Shown: in pieces, positions 27,210 to 38,098 of the stretch
How positions within the stretch are numbered: position 1 is the first letter of the stretch
Layout: the number at the start of each line of letters is the position of its first letter
Source: Pleionea sp. CnH1-48
GTDB taxonomy: Bacteria > Pseudomonadota > Gammaproteobacteria > Enterobacterales > Kangiellaceae
Assembly (NCBI RefSeq): GCF_024124665.1
Contig: NZ_JAMXSB010000001.1
Location: 62,001 to 126,000 of the forward strand
Reading direction: 5' to 3'
DNA length: 64,000 nucleotides
Position numbers and translations under genes: made by a program
The notes under the pieces: generated by a model
What the model was told of the DNA's origin: nothing
The model's database searches: none
Seen by the model: only the letters and a program-made list of their open reading frames with translations

Positions 27210-27872
27210 ATGGAATACAACACGAATGCCGTCGCCCAGCCTACTGGCAGCGCGATTGAGATTAACAAGGTTTTAAAGAATACCTACATGCTTTTAGGTG
27301 CTCTTTTATTATTCAGTGGCGTGACAGCCTTTGCTGCCGCGGCAATGGGCCTACCACGCCCTAATGTTTGGATCATTTTGGCTGGTTTTTATGGTCTGTT
27401 ATTTTTAGTTCACAAAACTCAAAATAGCCCAGCAGGTATCTTCTCTGCTTTCGCTTTAACTGGCTTCATGGGTTATACCTTAGGCCCCATCCTTGGCATG
27501 ATCATGGCCAATGCACCACAGATTGTAGCTATGGCGCTAGGCGGTACAGGCCTTATCTTCTTCGGTCTTTCGGCCTATGTTTTAACCACCAAGAAAGACA
27601 TGAGCTTTATGAGTGGCTTCATGGTTGCTGGTGCGATTGTTCTGATGGTAGCCGTAGTTGCTAACCTGTTCTTGCAGATCCCAGCATTATCACTAGCTAT
27701 CTCTGCTGCCTTCATGCTGTTTTCTTCTGCAGCTATTATGTGGCAGACCAGCGCGATCATCCACGGCGGTGAGCGTAACTACATTGTTGCAGCGGTAGGT
27801 ATCTTTGTATCTCTGTACAACATTTTCGTTAGCTTGCTTCAATTATTGATGGCGTTTGGCGGCGACGATTGA
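27210..27872 (+). CDS. yccA: Bax inhibitor-1/YccA family membrane protein
   Basis: A 220-residue inner-membrane protein with about seven hydrophobic helices. In E. coli YccA binds FtsH and restrains its degradation of SecY. No catalytic residues are expected. A GGAG ribosome site lies upstream. The neighbouring tus genes match the E. coli linkage of yccA with tusE. It has its own terminator at 27897-27926, so it is transcribed separately. Confidence 0.9.
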   Translation: MEYNTNAVAQPTGSAIEINKVLKNTYMLLGALLLFSGVTAFAAAAMGLPRPNVWIILAGFYGLLFLVHKTQNSPAGIFSAFALTGFMGYTLGPILGMIMANAPQIVAMALGGTGLIFFGLSAYVLTTKKDMSFMSGFMVAGAIVLMVAVVANLFLQIPALSLAISAAFMLFSSAAIMWQTSAIIHGGERNYIVAAVGIFVSLYNIFVSLLQLLMAFGGDD

Positions 27873-27896
27873 TAGATATTTCAATCAACGAAATCC

Positions 27897-27926
27897 AAAG
27901 CCCGATCTTTGCATCGGGCTTTTTTG
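27897..27926 (+). terminator. Terminator of yccA
   Basis: AAAGCCCGAT and ATCGGGCTTT form a 10-bp stem around CTTTGC followed by T residues, 25 bp after the yccA stop. Confidence 0.85.
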
Positions 27927-28019
27927 TGCCTCTTTGTCAGTAAATCCCACGTTTTTTAAGTCCCTTCTATCATCAGTTTTTGCTAAAATAGCCACATTAT
28001 TCATTATTTTCAGCGATTT

Positions 28020-28415
28020 ATGTCTGCCAGTTTCGCCATCCTTGTTAGTGGAAGTCCTTATACTTCCCAAGCTCACTTGTCGGCCCAGTCCTTTATTGAA
28101 GCACTCTATCAAGAGGGCCAGGAAGTCAGTCGAGTGTTCTTTTATAGCGATGCGGTTTATGTTGCCAACAATCTGCAATCACCTCCTAACGATGAGCCCA
28201 ACTGGCACCTACGGTGGAAAGAGCTTGCGGCCAAATATGAGTTCAAATTACAAGCTTGTGTCTCTGTAAGTCTCAAGCGTGGTCTGTTAAGTGCTGAAGA
28301 AGCAGAGCTGAACGAACTCAACCAGTTCAATGTTAGTGCACCTTTCGATATTTCAGGCCTTGGAGAATGGGCCGAAAGTTCGATTAACGGTGATCGTGTG
28401 GTTCATTTTGCCTGA
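28020..28415 (+). CDS. tusD: Sulfur relay protein TusD
   Basis: A 131-residue DsrE-fold subunit of the TusBCD complex, which passes sulfur from TusA to TusE for 2-thiolation of tRNA wobble uridine by MnmA. The reactive Cys is conserved in FKLQACVSVSLKRGL (about residue 80). It starts the tusDCB-tusE operon, ten bases before tusC. mnmA lies in the same window at 52.8 kb. Confidence 0.92.
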   Translation: MSASFAILVSGSPYTSQAHLSAQSFIEALYQEGQEVSRVFFYSDAVYVANNLQSPPNDEPNWHLRWKELAAKYEFKLQACVSVSLKRGLLSAEEAELNELNQFNVSAPFDISGLGEWAESSINGDRVVHFA

Positions 28416-28424
28416 TAAAAGCCT

Positions 28425-28772
28425 ATGACAACCTTATTTATTTTGAACAAACCACCCTACCAGTCGGAGCAGACAAAAGAAGCGCTGGATATGGCCCTAT
28501 CACTGGCTGCCTTTGATAGTCGGGTAGCCTTACTATTTGCAGGCGATGGCGTCTGGAATCTGGTCGAAGATCAAGCGCCCAAACAACAAGGTATGAAAGA
28601 GTTTACTCGCCTTTATAAAGGACTGGATCTCTACGATATCGAAGAGCTTTATGTAGAACAAACAGCACTAGAAAACTATCAGCTTACAGAGGAAAACTTG
28701 ATGATACCCATTCAATCAGTTCACTGTGATGCTGAGTTTATTCAGCGCTTTGCCCAGGTTATCTGTTTATGA
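28425..28772 (+). CDS. tusC: Sulfur relay protein TusC
   Basis: A 115-residue DsrF-type subunit of TusBCD, structural rather than sulfur-carrying. N-terminal motif FILNKPPYQSEQTKEALDMAL is typical. It overlaps tusB by four bases (ATGA), which implies translational coupling. Confidence 0.92.
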   Translation: MTTLFILNKPPYQSEQTKEALDMALSLAAFDSRVALLFAGDGVWNLVEDQAPKQQGMKEFTRLYKGLDLYDIEELYVEQTALENYQLTEENLMIPIQSVHCDAEFIQRFAQVICL

Positions 28773-29056
28773 AAAACTGCTTACATATTGTTAATAAGCC
28801 ACTGCCACAGGAACACTGGCAAGTGGTGATCAATGCAATGGGTAGCCAAGATTCTCTGCTGCTGATTGAAGATGCTGTTTATTTGATAGCCCAGCCAGCA
28901 TCTCCTGTTGCCGAAGAACAGGCTTACTTTCTACAAACTGATGCGCAATCTCGCGGAGTCATGCTCCCCTCACCCTCTTACCAAGCTCTACGAAATCATC
29001 GAGCCATGGTAGAACTGGTGCTGCAACATCAAACCAATTTGACCTGGACCTTTTAG
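28769..29056 (+). CDS. tusB: Sulfur relay protein TusB
   Basis: A 95-residue DsrH-type subunit completing the TusBCD hexamer. It starts within the tusC stop and ends three bases before tusE. The N-terminal LHIVNKPL and central LIEDAVYL motifs fit the family. Confidence 0.9.
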   Translation: MKNCLHIVNKPLPQEHWQVVINAMGSQDSLLLIEDAVYLIAQPASPVAEEQAYFLQTDAQSRGVMLPSPSYQALRNHRAMVELVLQHQTNLTWTF

Positions 29057-29058
29057 CC

Positions 29059-29385
29059 ATGACCGAGCTTCCACCGGATATTGAAACCGACAAAGAAGGC
29101 TACCTGCTCGACTCCAACCTCTGGAACGAGTCGCTAGCAGAAACCATTGCCCAGATTGACAACATTGTGCTGACTGATGAACACTGGGAAGTGGTAAATT
29201 ATGTACGAAAATTCTACGAAGAATTTAACACCAGCCCAGCAATCCGCCCCTTAGTTAAGTATTTAGGCAAGGAGTTAGGCAGCGATAAAGGCAACAGTCT
29301 GTATTTGTATAAGTTGTTTCCCAAGGGGCCAGCCAAGCAGGCCACTAAAATTGCGGGTTTGCCCAAGCCTAAACGTTGTATTTAA
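29059..29385 (+). CDS. tusE: Sulfur relay protein TusE (DsrC family)
   Basis: A 108-residue carrier that accepts persulfide from TusBCD and delivers it to MnmA. The functional penultimate Cys is present in the C-terminal arm (GLPKPKRCI). The core has the typical [13 protein letters not shown]. Last gene of the operon; no strong terminator was seen in the following 180 bp. Confidence 0.93.
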   Translation: MTELPPDIETDKEGYLLDSNLWNESLAETIAQIDNIVLTDEHWEVVNYVRKFYEEFNTSPAIRPLVKYLGKELGSDKGNSLYLYKLFPKGPAKQATKIAGLPKPKRCI

Positions 29386-29569
29386 CCAAAGACGGTTCAG
29401 GTTAAATTCATCTAATCTTTCTTAAACTGGCTTGCATGCGGATTGGGGCAGACAGAGTCAATCGATGAGTAACAAAGTGTGAAATAACACGTCATTATCT
29501 TGAAACTCTTGTCATTGGTCCCCATACTTAGGCCAATTATTTTTATCCATCAAATAATAAGGATAACTG

Positions 29570-30190
29570 ATGAAAAAATTGCTAAGCGGTTTTCTTCTCA
29601 CCTTTTTCTCGTTTGCTTTGTCTACGGCTCATGCAGAGACCGATCCTCGTGCCATGCTCGAAGGCGTAGCAACCAACATTGTCGACTACCTCAAGAAAAA
29701 CAAAGACAAAATGGCCGAAGACGAGCAGCTGGCAAAGGATCTTGTCCGCAAAGAATTACTACCTTATGTTGATGAAGTCGGCTTAGGTCGCCGAGTGCTC
29801 GGCAGCAATTGGAAAAAAGCCAGCCCAGAGCAGCAAAAGGTATTTGTTGAAAAGTTTACTAATTTGGTTATCGATACCTACGCCAAAGGCTTGAGTCAGT
29901 ATGATGGTCAAACCTTTGAGTTCTCAGATACCCAGTTGAGCAAGAACAAAAAGTCAGCTCGTGTTCGTAGCGAAATGAAACAGACGTCTGGCAGCCCAGT
30001 GAAGATTGATTACTTGCTAAAGAAGCCAAAAGGACTCAATGAGTGGCGTGTGGTTGATGTCACCATTGAAGGCATCAGCATGGTTCAGAGCTATCGCAAT
30101 CAGTTCAATCAACAGATCAAGAAAGAAGGATTGGATTCTATTATCGCCAAGCTTTCTAACAACGAGCTGGATATTAAAGCAGCCAAATAA
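29570..30190 (+). CDS. MlaC-like periplasmic phospholipid-binding protein, copy 1
   Basis: A 206-residue exported protein with a signal peptide (MKKLLSGFLLTFFSFALSTAHA). The MlaC/Ttg2D fold features are visible: VRKELLPYVDEVGLGRRVLG, VFVEKFTNLVIDTYA, KIDYLLKKPKGLNEWRVVDVTIEGISM. Such proteins carry phospholipids between membranes for the MlaFEDB complex, absent here. It has its own terminator and a close paralogue directly downstream. Confidence 0.88.
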   Translation: MKKLLSGFLLTFFSFALSTAHAETDPRAMLEGVATNIVDYLKKNKDKMAEDEQLAKDLVRKELLPYVDEVGLGRRVLGSNWKKASPEQQKVFVEKFTNLVIDTYAKGLSQYDGQTFEFSDTQLSKNKKSARVRSEMKQTSGSPVKIDYLLKKPKGLNEWRVVDVTIEGISMVQSYRNQFNQQIKKEGLDSIIAKLSNNELDIKAAK

Positions 30191-30207
30191 CTCGTTAGCG
30201 GTGTAAT

Positions 30208-30237
30208 AAAAAAGCCGTGTTCATCACGGCTTTTTTT
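30208..30237 (+). terminator. Terminator of MlaC-like copy 1
   Basis: AAAAAAGCCGTG and CACGGCTTTTTT around TTCAT, 18 bp after the stop codon. Confidence 0.88.
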
Positions 30238-30394
30238 ATGGGTAGTTACCTAATATTACCCAACAGCTCCTAACCTTCTTACTTTGTTTTCGTGGTAACA
30301 TTCAGTTTATATTCATAAAATGTTGATTAAACTGCCAGTTATAAGGTTCCCCTCATATGCTCATGATGTCTGAAAATAGGGAAAGGACAAAAGA

Positions 30395-31027
30395 ATGAAA
30401 AAAATACATCATGTCTTGTTGTTGTTGATATCACTGGTAAGTATCAACACCTGGGCTGCAACAGAAGAGCCGCAACAGATGTTAGAAGACATTGCCTCGC
30501 GCATGGTGAGCTTTTTAGAAAAGCACAGCCATGAGTTAGAAAGCAATGAACAACTGGCAAAAGACACAGTTATCAAAGAGTTGCTGCCATTTATTGACAA
30601 ACAGGGCCTTGGCAGACGCGTATTGGCGAAAAACGTTTGGAACGACGCCACCGTTGCCCAAAAGCAGCTATTTATCGAAAAGTTCGTCAATCTGATCATC
30701 AATACCTATGCCTCTGGTCTGGCAAAGTTTAATGGTCAACGCTTTAAGTTCACCGATACTCGCTTTAGCCGTGATGGAAAAACAGTGTGGGTAAAAAGCC
30801 ACATGGAGCAGAACAACGGTGCCCCTATTCGTATAGACTACGTTCTAAAGAAGCCAAGAGGCATCAATGAGTGGCGCGTGGTTGATGTAGCCATTGAAGG
30901 CGTTAGCATGGTGCTAAGCTATCGCAGTCAGTTTAAACGCCAGATTAACGAGGTAGGTTTTGAAGGCGTACTGGATAAACTAGTAAAAAATGAAATCAAA
31001 TTAGAACAGCGATTAAAAAAGCCGTGA
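30395..31027 (+). CDS. MlaC-like periplasmic phospholipid-binding protein, copy 2
   Basis: A 210-residue paralogue of the preceding gene, about as long and sharing KELLPF-DKQGLGRRVLA, IRIDYVLKKPRGINEWRVVDVAIEGVSM and the signal peptide layout (cleavage near NTWA). A tandem duplication followed by divergence is the simplest origin. Its stop codon lies inside its terminator stem. No mla transport genes are in the window. Confidence 0.87.
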   Translation: MKKIHHVLLLLISLVSINTWAATEEPQQMLEDIASRMVSFLEKHSHELESNEQLAKDTVIKELLPFIDKQGLGRRVLAKNVWNDATVAQKQLFIEKFVNLIINTYASGLAKFNGQRFKFTDTRFSRDGKTVWVKSHMEQNNGAPIRIDYVLKKPRGINEWRVVDVAIEGVSMVLSYRSQFKRQINEVGFEGVLDKLVKNEIKLEQRLKKP

Positions 31028-31043
31028 TAAACACGGCTTTTTT
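31015..31043. terminator. Bidirectional terminator overlapping a stop codon
   Basis: AAAAAAGCCGTG pairs with CACGGCTTTTTT around ATAAA. The last four codons and TGA stop (31025-31027) of MlaC-like copy 2 are inside the stem and loop. It also serves convergent serS, whose stop is 23 bp away. Confidence 0.88.
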
Positions 31044-31066
31044 ATTATCTAGAGAGCAGTCCCATC

Positions 31067-32368
<1,302 letters not shown>

Positions 32369-32453
32369 TCATTATTTGAGCAATAGTTGCCCAGTTTTTA
32401 ATACTCATTATAGCTTGTACAAAATATCGTCAAAGTAAAATTGACGGCGAATA

Positions 32454-32843
32454 CTACTGTCCTATTTTAACACCAAGCCAGGCCCCAGCGAAAACAGCAA
32501 TTAAACTCAATATGACATTCAATAGCACATTAGCTAACGCTGCTAGCCACTGATCATTTTCAATCATCGCCAGAGTGTCCACAGAAAATGACGAAAACGT
32601 GGTCAGTGCGCCAAAAAAGCCTATCATAATGGCCAGTTTCATTGCGGTAGAAACCATCGCCTGTTGCCAATACATCAAACACAACCCAGCCAAAAAACAG
32701 CCCACCACATTCACCAACAGAGTCGCCAAAGGAAAACTGACGGGAACCAGTAGTGGCAGATATTCTCGCACCAGAAACCGGGTTACCGCACCTAATGCAC
32801 CGCCAATAGCCACGGCAAAGACATAGATCCACTGGGTCGACAT
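32454..32843 (-). CDS. crcB: Fluoride channel CrcB/Fluc
   Basis: A roughly 129-residue inner-membrane fluoride exporter working as an antiparallel dimer. Four hydrophobic helices are visible, with the family motifs GGALGAVTRFLV, LLVNVVGCFLAG and the TTFSSFS break in helix 3. I chose the ATG at 32843; a GTG directly before it is also possible. No fluoride riboswitch was seen in the 51 bp between rarA and crcB. Confidence 0.92.
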   Translation of the reverse strand: MSTQWIYVFAVAIGGALGAVTRFLVREYLPLLVPVSFPLATLLVNVVGCFLAGLCLMYWQQAMVSTAMKLAIMIGFFGALTTFSSFSVDTLAMIENDQWLAALANVLLNVILSLIAVFAGAWLGVKIGQ

Positions 32844-32894
32844 CACTTTTTATAGCCTTTATTCAAAGACGTCAAGTAACCTTCTGTAGCCAGG

Positions 32895-34211
32895 TTAGTT
32901 ACCATGGTTCAACTCACGCAAATGAGCCAGCTTCTTACCAATCTGAATTTCCAGCCCACGCTCCACTGGTTGATAGACTTCAAGCTCTCCCACTTCGGGA
33001 GGGAAATAAGTTTGCCCAGCAGAATACGCATCCGGTTCATCATGAGAATATCGATAGGCTTCACCATAACCGATTTCTTTCATTAACTTGGTGGGCGCAT
33101 TGCGCAAATGCACAGGCACATCATGACCAGGATCTTCTGCCACCACCTGACGCATTTTTTTATAGGCCATGTAGGCTGCGTTACTCTTTGGAGCAGAGGC
33201 TAAATACAGCACTGCTTGAGCAATGGCGAGCTCACCTTCGGGAGAACCTAGGCGATGTTGCACATCCCAAGCATTAAGTGCAATCTGCAAGGCTCGAGGA
33301 TCGGCGTTACCAATGTCCTCACTGGCCATTCGAACTAATCTGCGGGCGACGTATAAAGGATCGCACCCTGCGTCTAGCATGCGGCAACACCAATACAAAG
33401 CGGCGTCGGGATTAGAACCGCGTAATGACTTATGCAAAGCAGAGATTTGCTCGTAAAATAAATCACCACCTTTATCAAAGTGACGCACGCGATCGCCAAT
33501 CACTTCTTTGACGTGATCAGCCGTGATTCTGGCGCCCTCTTCTTGCGCATCGACGGTATCAGCAATAATCTCTAAATAGTTAAGCAGTTGACGCGAATCA
33601 CCATTGGATGACTGCAATAACAGCTCTCGCGCATCAGGCTCTAACTGAAGTTTCAACTCACCCAAGCCACGTTTGTCATCGGTCAAGGCGGCGTCAATTA
33701 GTAAAGCTAACTCATCGGTTTGTAAGGGCTTTAATTTATACACTCGACAACGAGACAAAAGTGCGTTGTTGAGCTCAAAGGATGGGTTTTCTGTCGTCGC
33801 GCCAACAAAAATGACGGTGCCATCTTCGATATAGGGTAAAAACGCATCTTGTTGCGCTTTATTAAAACGATGAACCTCATCCACGAACAACAGCGTTCGT
33901 TGGCCTGTGGTTTTAAATTGTGTTGCCTGATCAATAGCCTGACGAATATCTTTTACGCCACTTAATATGGCTGACACACTGATAAACTGTGCCTGAGTTT
34001 CTTGCGCTATCACTTGTGCCAATGAGGTTTTGCCGACACCCGGCGGTCCCCACAGAATCATTGAGTGAATCAGATCCTGTTGCAAAGCTTTACGTAGTGG
34101 CTTTCCCTCTGCCAATAGATGCGTTTGCCCAGCGTATTCACTCAAAGAAGTAGGCCGCATGCGCGCGGCCAATGGCTGGTAACTTTCTACTTGAGAAAAC
34201 AGATCGGCCAT
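32895..34211 (-). CDS. rarA: Replication-associated recombination protein A
   Basis: A 438-residue AAA+ ATPase (RarA/MgsA) acting at stalled forks with the clamp-loader-like fold. Walker A is GPPGVGKT (about 55-62), Walker B LLFVDEVHRF, sensor 1 GATTENPSF, then the C-terminal oligomerisation domain. Its start shares one base with the lolA stop (TAATG). The lolA-rarA-crcB-serS order is widespread in gammaproteobacteria. Confidence 0.95.
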   Translation of the reverse strand: MADLFSQVESYQPLAARMRPTSLSEYAGQTHLLAEGKPLRKALQQDLIHSMILWGPPGVGKTSLAQVIAQETQAQFISVSAILSGVKDIRQAIDQATQFKTTGQRTLLFVDEVHRFNKAQQDAFLPYIEDGTVIFVGATTENPSFELNNALLSRCRVYKLKPLQTDELALLIDAALTDDKRGLGELKLQLEPDARELLLQSSNGDSRQLLNYLEIIADTVDAQEEGARITADHVKEVIGDRVRHFDKGGDLFYEQISALHKSLRGSNPDAALYWCCRMLDAGCDPLYVARRLVRMASEDIGNADPRALQIALNAWDVQHRLGSPEGELAIAQAVLYLASAPKSNAAYMAYKKMRQVVAEDPGHDVPVHLRNAPTKLMKEIGYGEAYRYSHDEPDAYSAGQTYFPPEVGELEVYQPVERGLEIQIGKKLAHLRELNHGN

Positions 34212-34852
34212 TATTCGCCGTCAGCCTGCGCTCTAGAATCGACGACGTCGAGATCCTCTGGGATCACAAAAACGAATTGTTTGTCGTCGAGTTCAAGATT
34301 CGCTTTCACATCTTTAAGGCGTACAATCGTTTGCTGGCCTAAAGAGTCATAAAGTGCAATTTCCCTTAACACATCATCTTTAAACAATAATAACAAGCGC
34401 TCGAACACTCCTTCGCTATCTTTAGGTAGCAACTCAAAGGTCGCTGACTGCTCACTGCCGCTGACCAGTTTTTTCACTATAAAGCTGGCTCCCAGTGTTT
34501 CTGCACTGGCACTCAGTAATAAAGCAGGCGTTGTACCTAATGCTTTGTTTAACGATTGAATATTGACTTGATCCAAATCGATGTCATGGATCCATAAAGT
34601 TTCACCATTCGAAATCACTTCTTGCTCATAAGGCGATTGCGTTTTCCAAATAAACTGCTGTGGCTTCTTTAACCAGAATTCGCCTTTGGCGCTTTCTTTA
34701 ATTAATCCGGCTGAATCGGTAATGGTTTGCTCAAATTTTGCCTGATAAGTGTTGACCTTAGCGGTCATGGTAACCAACTCGGTTAAATCATCAGCCAATA
34801 CACTCATTGATAAACTACAGCTGGCAATGGCTGCCATTAATAACTTTTTCAT
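34211..34852 (-). CDS. lolA: Outer-membrane lipoprotein chaperone LolA
   Basis: A 213-residue periplasmic carrier taking lipoproteins from LolCDE to LolB. A signal peptide ends near SMSVLA. The typical region YQAKFEQTITDS, GEFWLKKPQQFIWKTQSPYEQEVISNGETLWIHD fits. It is 16 bp downstream of ftsK and translationally coupled to rarA. It would serve the lipoproteins predicted at 14.2 and 55.3 kb. Confidence 0.95.
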   Translation of the reverse strand: MKKLLMAAIASCSLSMSVLADDLTELVTMTAKVNTYQAKFEQTITDSAGLIKESAKGEFWLKKPQQFIWKTQSPYEQEVISNGETLWIHDIDLDQVNIQSLNKALGTTPALLLSASAETLGASFIVKKLVSGSEQSATFELLPKDSEGVFERLLLLFKDDVLREIALYDSLGQQTIVRLKDVKANLELDDKQFVFVIPEDLDVVDSRAQADGE

Positions 34853-34868
34853 ATCGACTCCAAAGCGA

Positions 34869-37187
34869 TTATTTTGGTGGCGGTGGCGCGATCACTTCGC
34901 GCTGCCCATTCGATTGCATGGGGGTCACAATGCCCGCCGCTTCCATTTCTTCAATCATTCGTGCTGCTCGGTTATAACCGATTTTTAAACGTCTCTGTAT
35001 GCCCGAAATCGACGCTCGGCGAGACTCGGTAACAATAGCCACAGCTTGATCATAAAGTTCGTCTTTTTCACCACCCGCGTCATCTTCTGTGCCGGGTGGT
35101 AACCCCATCATTTCTGTTTCAGAAACACCGCTGGTGATCGCCTCTTCAAATACAGGCTCACCACGACGTTTCCAATCTGCAACCACACGATGCACTTCGT
35201 CATCATCAACAAAGGCTCCGTGGACCCGCGTCGGAATACTTTTTCCGGCAGGTAAGAACAACATGTCACCTTGACCTAATAGCTGCTCTGCCCCCATCTG
35301 ATCCAGGATGGTTCGCGAATCAATACGCGACGAAACCTGGAAAGCAATTCGCGATGGTACATTCGCTTTAATCAAACCCGTAATAACATCTACCGATGGT
35401 CGCTGAGTTGCCAGAATTAAATGGATACCCGCTGCCCGTGCTTTCTGAGCGATACGCGCAATAAGTTCTTCCACTTTTTTACCAACAATCATCATCATGT
35501 CGGCCAGCTCGTCGATGACAATCACGATGTGCGGCAGTTTTTCTAAGTACGGCGCTTGCTCTTCTAGACCATCCGTCGGTTGCCACAAAGGATCAATCAG
35601 TGGCTCACCTGCTTTTTCGGCGTCTTTGACTTTGCGGTTAAAACCAGCCAGATTTCGTACACCCATGGCAGCCATCAGACGATAGCGACGCTCCATTTCG
35701 GCGACGCCCCAGCGAAGCGCATTAGCCGCTTCTTTCATGTCGGTAACCACAGGGGCCAACAAATGCGGGATACCATCATAAACCGATAGCTCCAGCATCT
35801 TAGGATCAATCATGATCAAGCGAACGTCTTCTGGACCGGATTTATACAAGATACTCAACAGCATCGCATTCACCCCGACCGATTTACCTGAGCCTGTTGT
35901 ACCTGCGACCAATAAGTGCGGCATCTTTCCTAGATCGACAACAATAGGTAAGCCCGCAATATCTTTACCCAACACCATGGTGAGACCCGACTTGGAGTCA
36001 TCAAATTCTTTTGAGCCCAAGACTTCGCGTAACCGTACAAACTCACGATGGTCATTAGGAATTTCTAGACCGACATAAGGTTTACCAGGAATGACCTCGA
36101 CAATTCGCACACTGACCGACGACATGGCGCGAGCCAAATCTTTTGACAAGTTAGCAATCTTTCCAACTTTGACACCGGGCGCCAAGTCCAGCTCAAAACG
36201 CGTGATTACCGGGCCTGGATGAACCGCCACAACACGGGCTTCGACAGAAAAATCTGCTAGCTTTAACTCAACCATCCGCGACATAGCCTGTAAGGCATCT
36301 TCGGATATTTTATGCGTCGATTCTTGTGGTTCGTCTAATAAGTCCAAAGGCGGTAACTCTCCTACAACGGGCTCATCAAACAGTTTCTTCTGTTTTTCCT
36401 TAACCACACGTGAACTTGGCGTAATTGCCTGCACCGATGGCTCAATTCGTACGGGTTCGCGCTTTTCTTGCTTTTTGTTTTCTACATGAATGGCGACTTT
36501 GCGCGATTCCTGTGCTTTTTCAACGGCTCTTTTCTCTGCTCGATTTTCGCGGGCGATTTCCCACTTTTCTTTCAGCCAGTCGCCACCACCCAACACCGCA
36601 GCGCCAATTTGATCCATTAATTTAAACCAGGAAAGACCCGTAAACAGCGTAATGCCTGCCAAGCTCAAAGCCAGCAATATGAGTGACGAGCCCAGGGCAT
36701 TGAAAGCATCAAACAGGTTGTCGCCTAACATACGACCAAACACACCGCCAGAGGTGTAGCTTGGCTGAATCGCTGGGTCGAGAAAATTAAGGCTAGAAAT
36801 AGCCGCACAAGAAAATAAGGTCAGCAAAAAGCCCGTCATACGTAGCAACCAGAACTGCCAGTCATGATGTTGTACCAGCTTGCGCTCCTGAAACAGCAGG
36901 TAGGCAAAATAAAGAATCATGAAAGGGAAAACGTAAGCCAGATAGCCAAACAACTGCAAGAACACATCCGCCAGCCAGGCACCCGCTCGCCCTGCCGAGT
37001 TTTGTATCGTCAGCCCTTTGCCGCTGAAGCTCCAACCTGGATCCGTATGATGATAAGTGACCAGCGCAATGAATAAAAACAGCGCCATGGTCCCCAGACA
37101 AATGACTCCCCCTTCGCGTAAACGTTGCTTGAGGGCAGGGTTATTCTCGGTCGTTGTTGGTTTCTTTTTTGTTTCTTTTTTGGCCAA
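34869..37187 (-). CDS. ftsK: DNA translocase FtsK
   Basis: A divisome DNA pump resolving chromosome dimers at the septum. Four or five N-terminal membrane helices (about residues 40-215) anchor it; a short linker leads to the alpha/beta motor with Walker [11 protein letters not shown] and Walker [16 protein letters not shown]-terminal gamma winged helix ([27 protein letters not shown]) reads KOPS. At about 770 residues it is at the short end of the family (E. coli FtsK has a much longer linker). I chose a TTG at 37187 because AAGGTG precedes it; a GTG at 37223 is possible. Confidence 0.94.
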   Translation of the reverse strand: MAKKETKKKPTTTENNPALKQRLREGGVICLGTMALFLFIALVTYHHTDPGWSFSGKGLTIQNSAGRAGAWLADVFLQLFGYLAYVFPFMILYFAYLLFQERKLVQHHDWQFWLLRMTGFLLTLFSCAAISSLNFLDPAIQPSYTSGGVFGRMLGDNLFDAFNALGSSLILLALSLAGITLFTGLSWFKLMDQIGAAVLGGGDWLKEKWEIARENRAEKRAVEKAQESRKVAIHVENKKQEKREPVRIEPSVQAITPSSRVVKEKQKKLFDEPVVGELPPLDLLDEPQESTHKISEDALQAMSRMVELKLADFSVEARVVAVHPGPVITRFELDLAPGVKVGKIANLSKDLARAMSSVSVRIVEVIPGKPYVGLEIPNDHREFVRLREVLGSKEFDDSKSGLTMVLGKDIAGLPIVVDLGKMPHLLVAGTTGSGKSVGVNAMLLSILYKSGPEDVRLIMIDPKMLELSVYDGIPHLLAPVVTDMKEAANALRWGVAEMERRYRLMAAMGVRNLAGFNRKVKDAEKAGEPLIDPLWQPTDGLEEQAPYLEKLPHIVIVIDELADMMMIVGKKVEELIARIAQKARAAGIHLILATQRPSVDVITGLIKANVPSRIAFQVSSRIDSRTILDQMGAEQLLGQGDMLFLPAGKSIPTRVHGAFVDDDEVHRVVADWKRRGEPVFEEAITSGVSETEMMGLPPGTEDDAGGEKDELYDQAVAIVTESRRASISGIQRRLKIGYNRAARMIEEMEAAGIVTPMQSNGQREVIAPPPPK

Positions 37188-37315
37188 GTTAGCACACCTT
37201 GCAATAAAACAGTGGTTCTTCACCCTTAACTGAGCGTTAGTTTAACATGTCTCAGCCGCCTAAAAATGGGTTTATCCCTTAAAAATCATTACTATCCGGC
37301 ATCTATCTACTGTCT

Positions 37316-37432
37316 ATACCCATAGTATTTCAAAGTGCAGGTAGGCGGCCAGCAAGCGGCCCCCTGAACTTAGACGCACTAAGTGATTGGGGAGAGTACT
37401 CGCAGCGCTGCAACTTGAAAGGCGACGGGTAT
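37316..37432. repeat. ERIC-like palindromic repeat
   Basis: A 117-bp imperfect palindrome bounded by ATACCC and GGGTAT. The arms pair over long stretches (TTTCAA-GTGCAG on the left against CTGCAACTTGAAA on the right) and the centre holds CCCC...AAGTGATTGGGG. Ends, size and the central motif resemble the enterobacterial/Vibrio ERIC (IRU) repeat, from memory of its consensus. It lies between the lrp end and the ftsK start. Confidence 0.7.
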
Positions 37433-37481
37433 CACATGTAGCCAGGGTCGATGCTATTTGAAAAACGCTGCCCACTCTCAT

Positions 37482-37952
37482 TCAGACAATGTGAATCTCG
37501 GTAGATTCCTTCACTTCTTCCATTACCACATAGGTTCGAGATTCGCTCACCCCGGGCAACGTAAGCAGTGTTTCACCCAGCAGCTTACGGTAAGCGACCA
37601 TATCGGCCACACGCGCTTTTAATAAATAATCAAAATCACCGGATACCAGGTGACACTCCAACACTTCATGAAGATCGCGTACCGACGCTTTAAACTCATC
37701 AAACACTTCAGGAGAGGTCCGCTTTAATGTGATCTCAACGAAGACCAACAGACTCGCAGCAAGGTAATTGGGGCTGACCCGCGCCTGATACCCCAAGATG
37801 ATGCCATCCTGCTCAAGCCGCTTAACCCGCTCCAGACAAGGTGTTGCACTAAGGCCCACACGGCGTGCCAACTCTACATTTGAGATGCGCCCTTCTTTTT
37901 GCATCTCTCTTAAAATGGATTTATCGATGCGATCGAGCTTTCGACTGGTCAT
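37482..37952 (-). CDS. Lrp/AsnC family transcriptional regulator
   Basis: About 156 residues: an N-terminal helix-turn-helix (LDRIDKSILREMQKEGRISNVELARRVGLS) and a C-terminal RAM ligand domain. It is very like Lrp and binds DNA with an amino-acid effector. I prefer the ATG at 37952; a GTG eight codons upstream lacks a ribosome site. It is divergent from ald with about 150 bp between, the usual arrangement when an Lrp-type protein controls alanine dehydrogenase, so it is the likely ald regulator. It may be global Lrp itself. Confidence 0.9.
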   Translation of the reverse strand: MTSRKLDRIDKSILREMQKEGRISNVELARRVGLSATPCLERVKRLEQDGIILGYQARVSPNYLAASLLVFVEITLKRTSPEVFDEFKASVRDLHEVLECHLVSGDFDYLLKARVADMVAYRKLLGETLLTLPGVSESRTYVVMEEVKESTEIHIV

Positions 37953-38098
37953 TCTGCCTGATTCAGTGTATTTCACTATGTAAAAAATATAACACAGTAT
38001 TTATCACCAATATACTTCCAAATACAGATAAATACCCTGTTAATTTCAGACTATACTTTCGCGATATTTTTACACGATGAGAATCGGAGAATTTGACA

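Noticed and set aside
32844-32894. Fluoride riboswitch before crcB
   Set aside because: The gap to rarA is only about 50 bp and lacks the conserved fluoride aptamer core as far as can be judged by eye.
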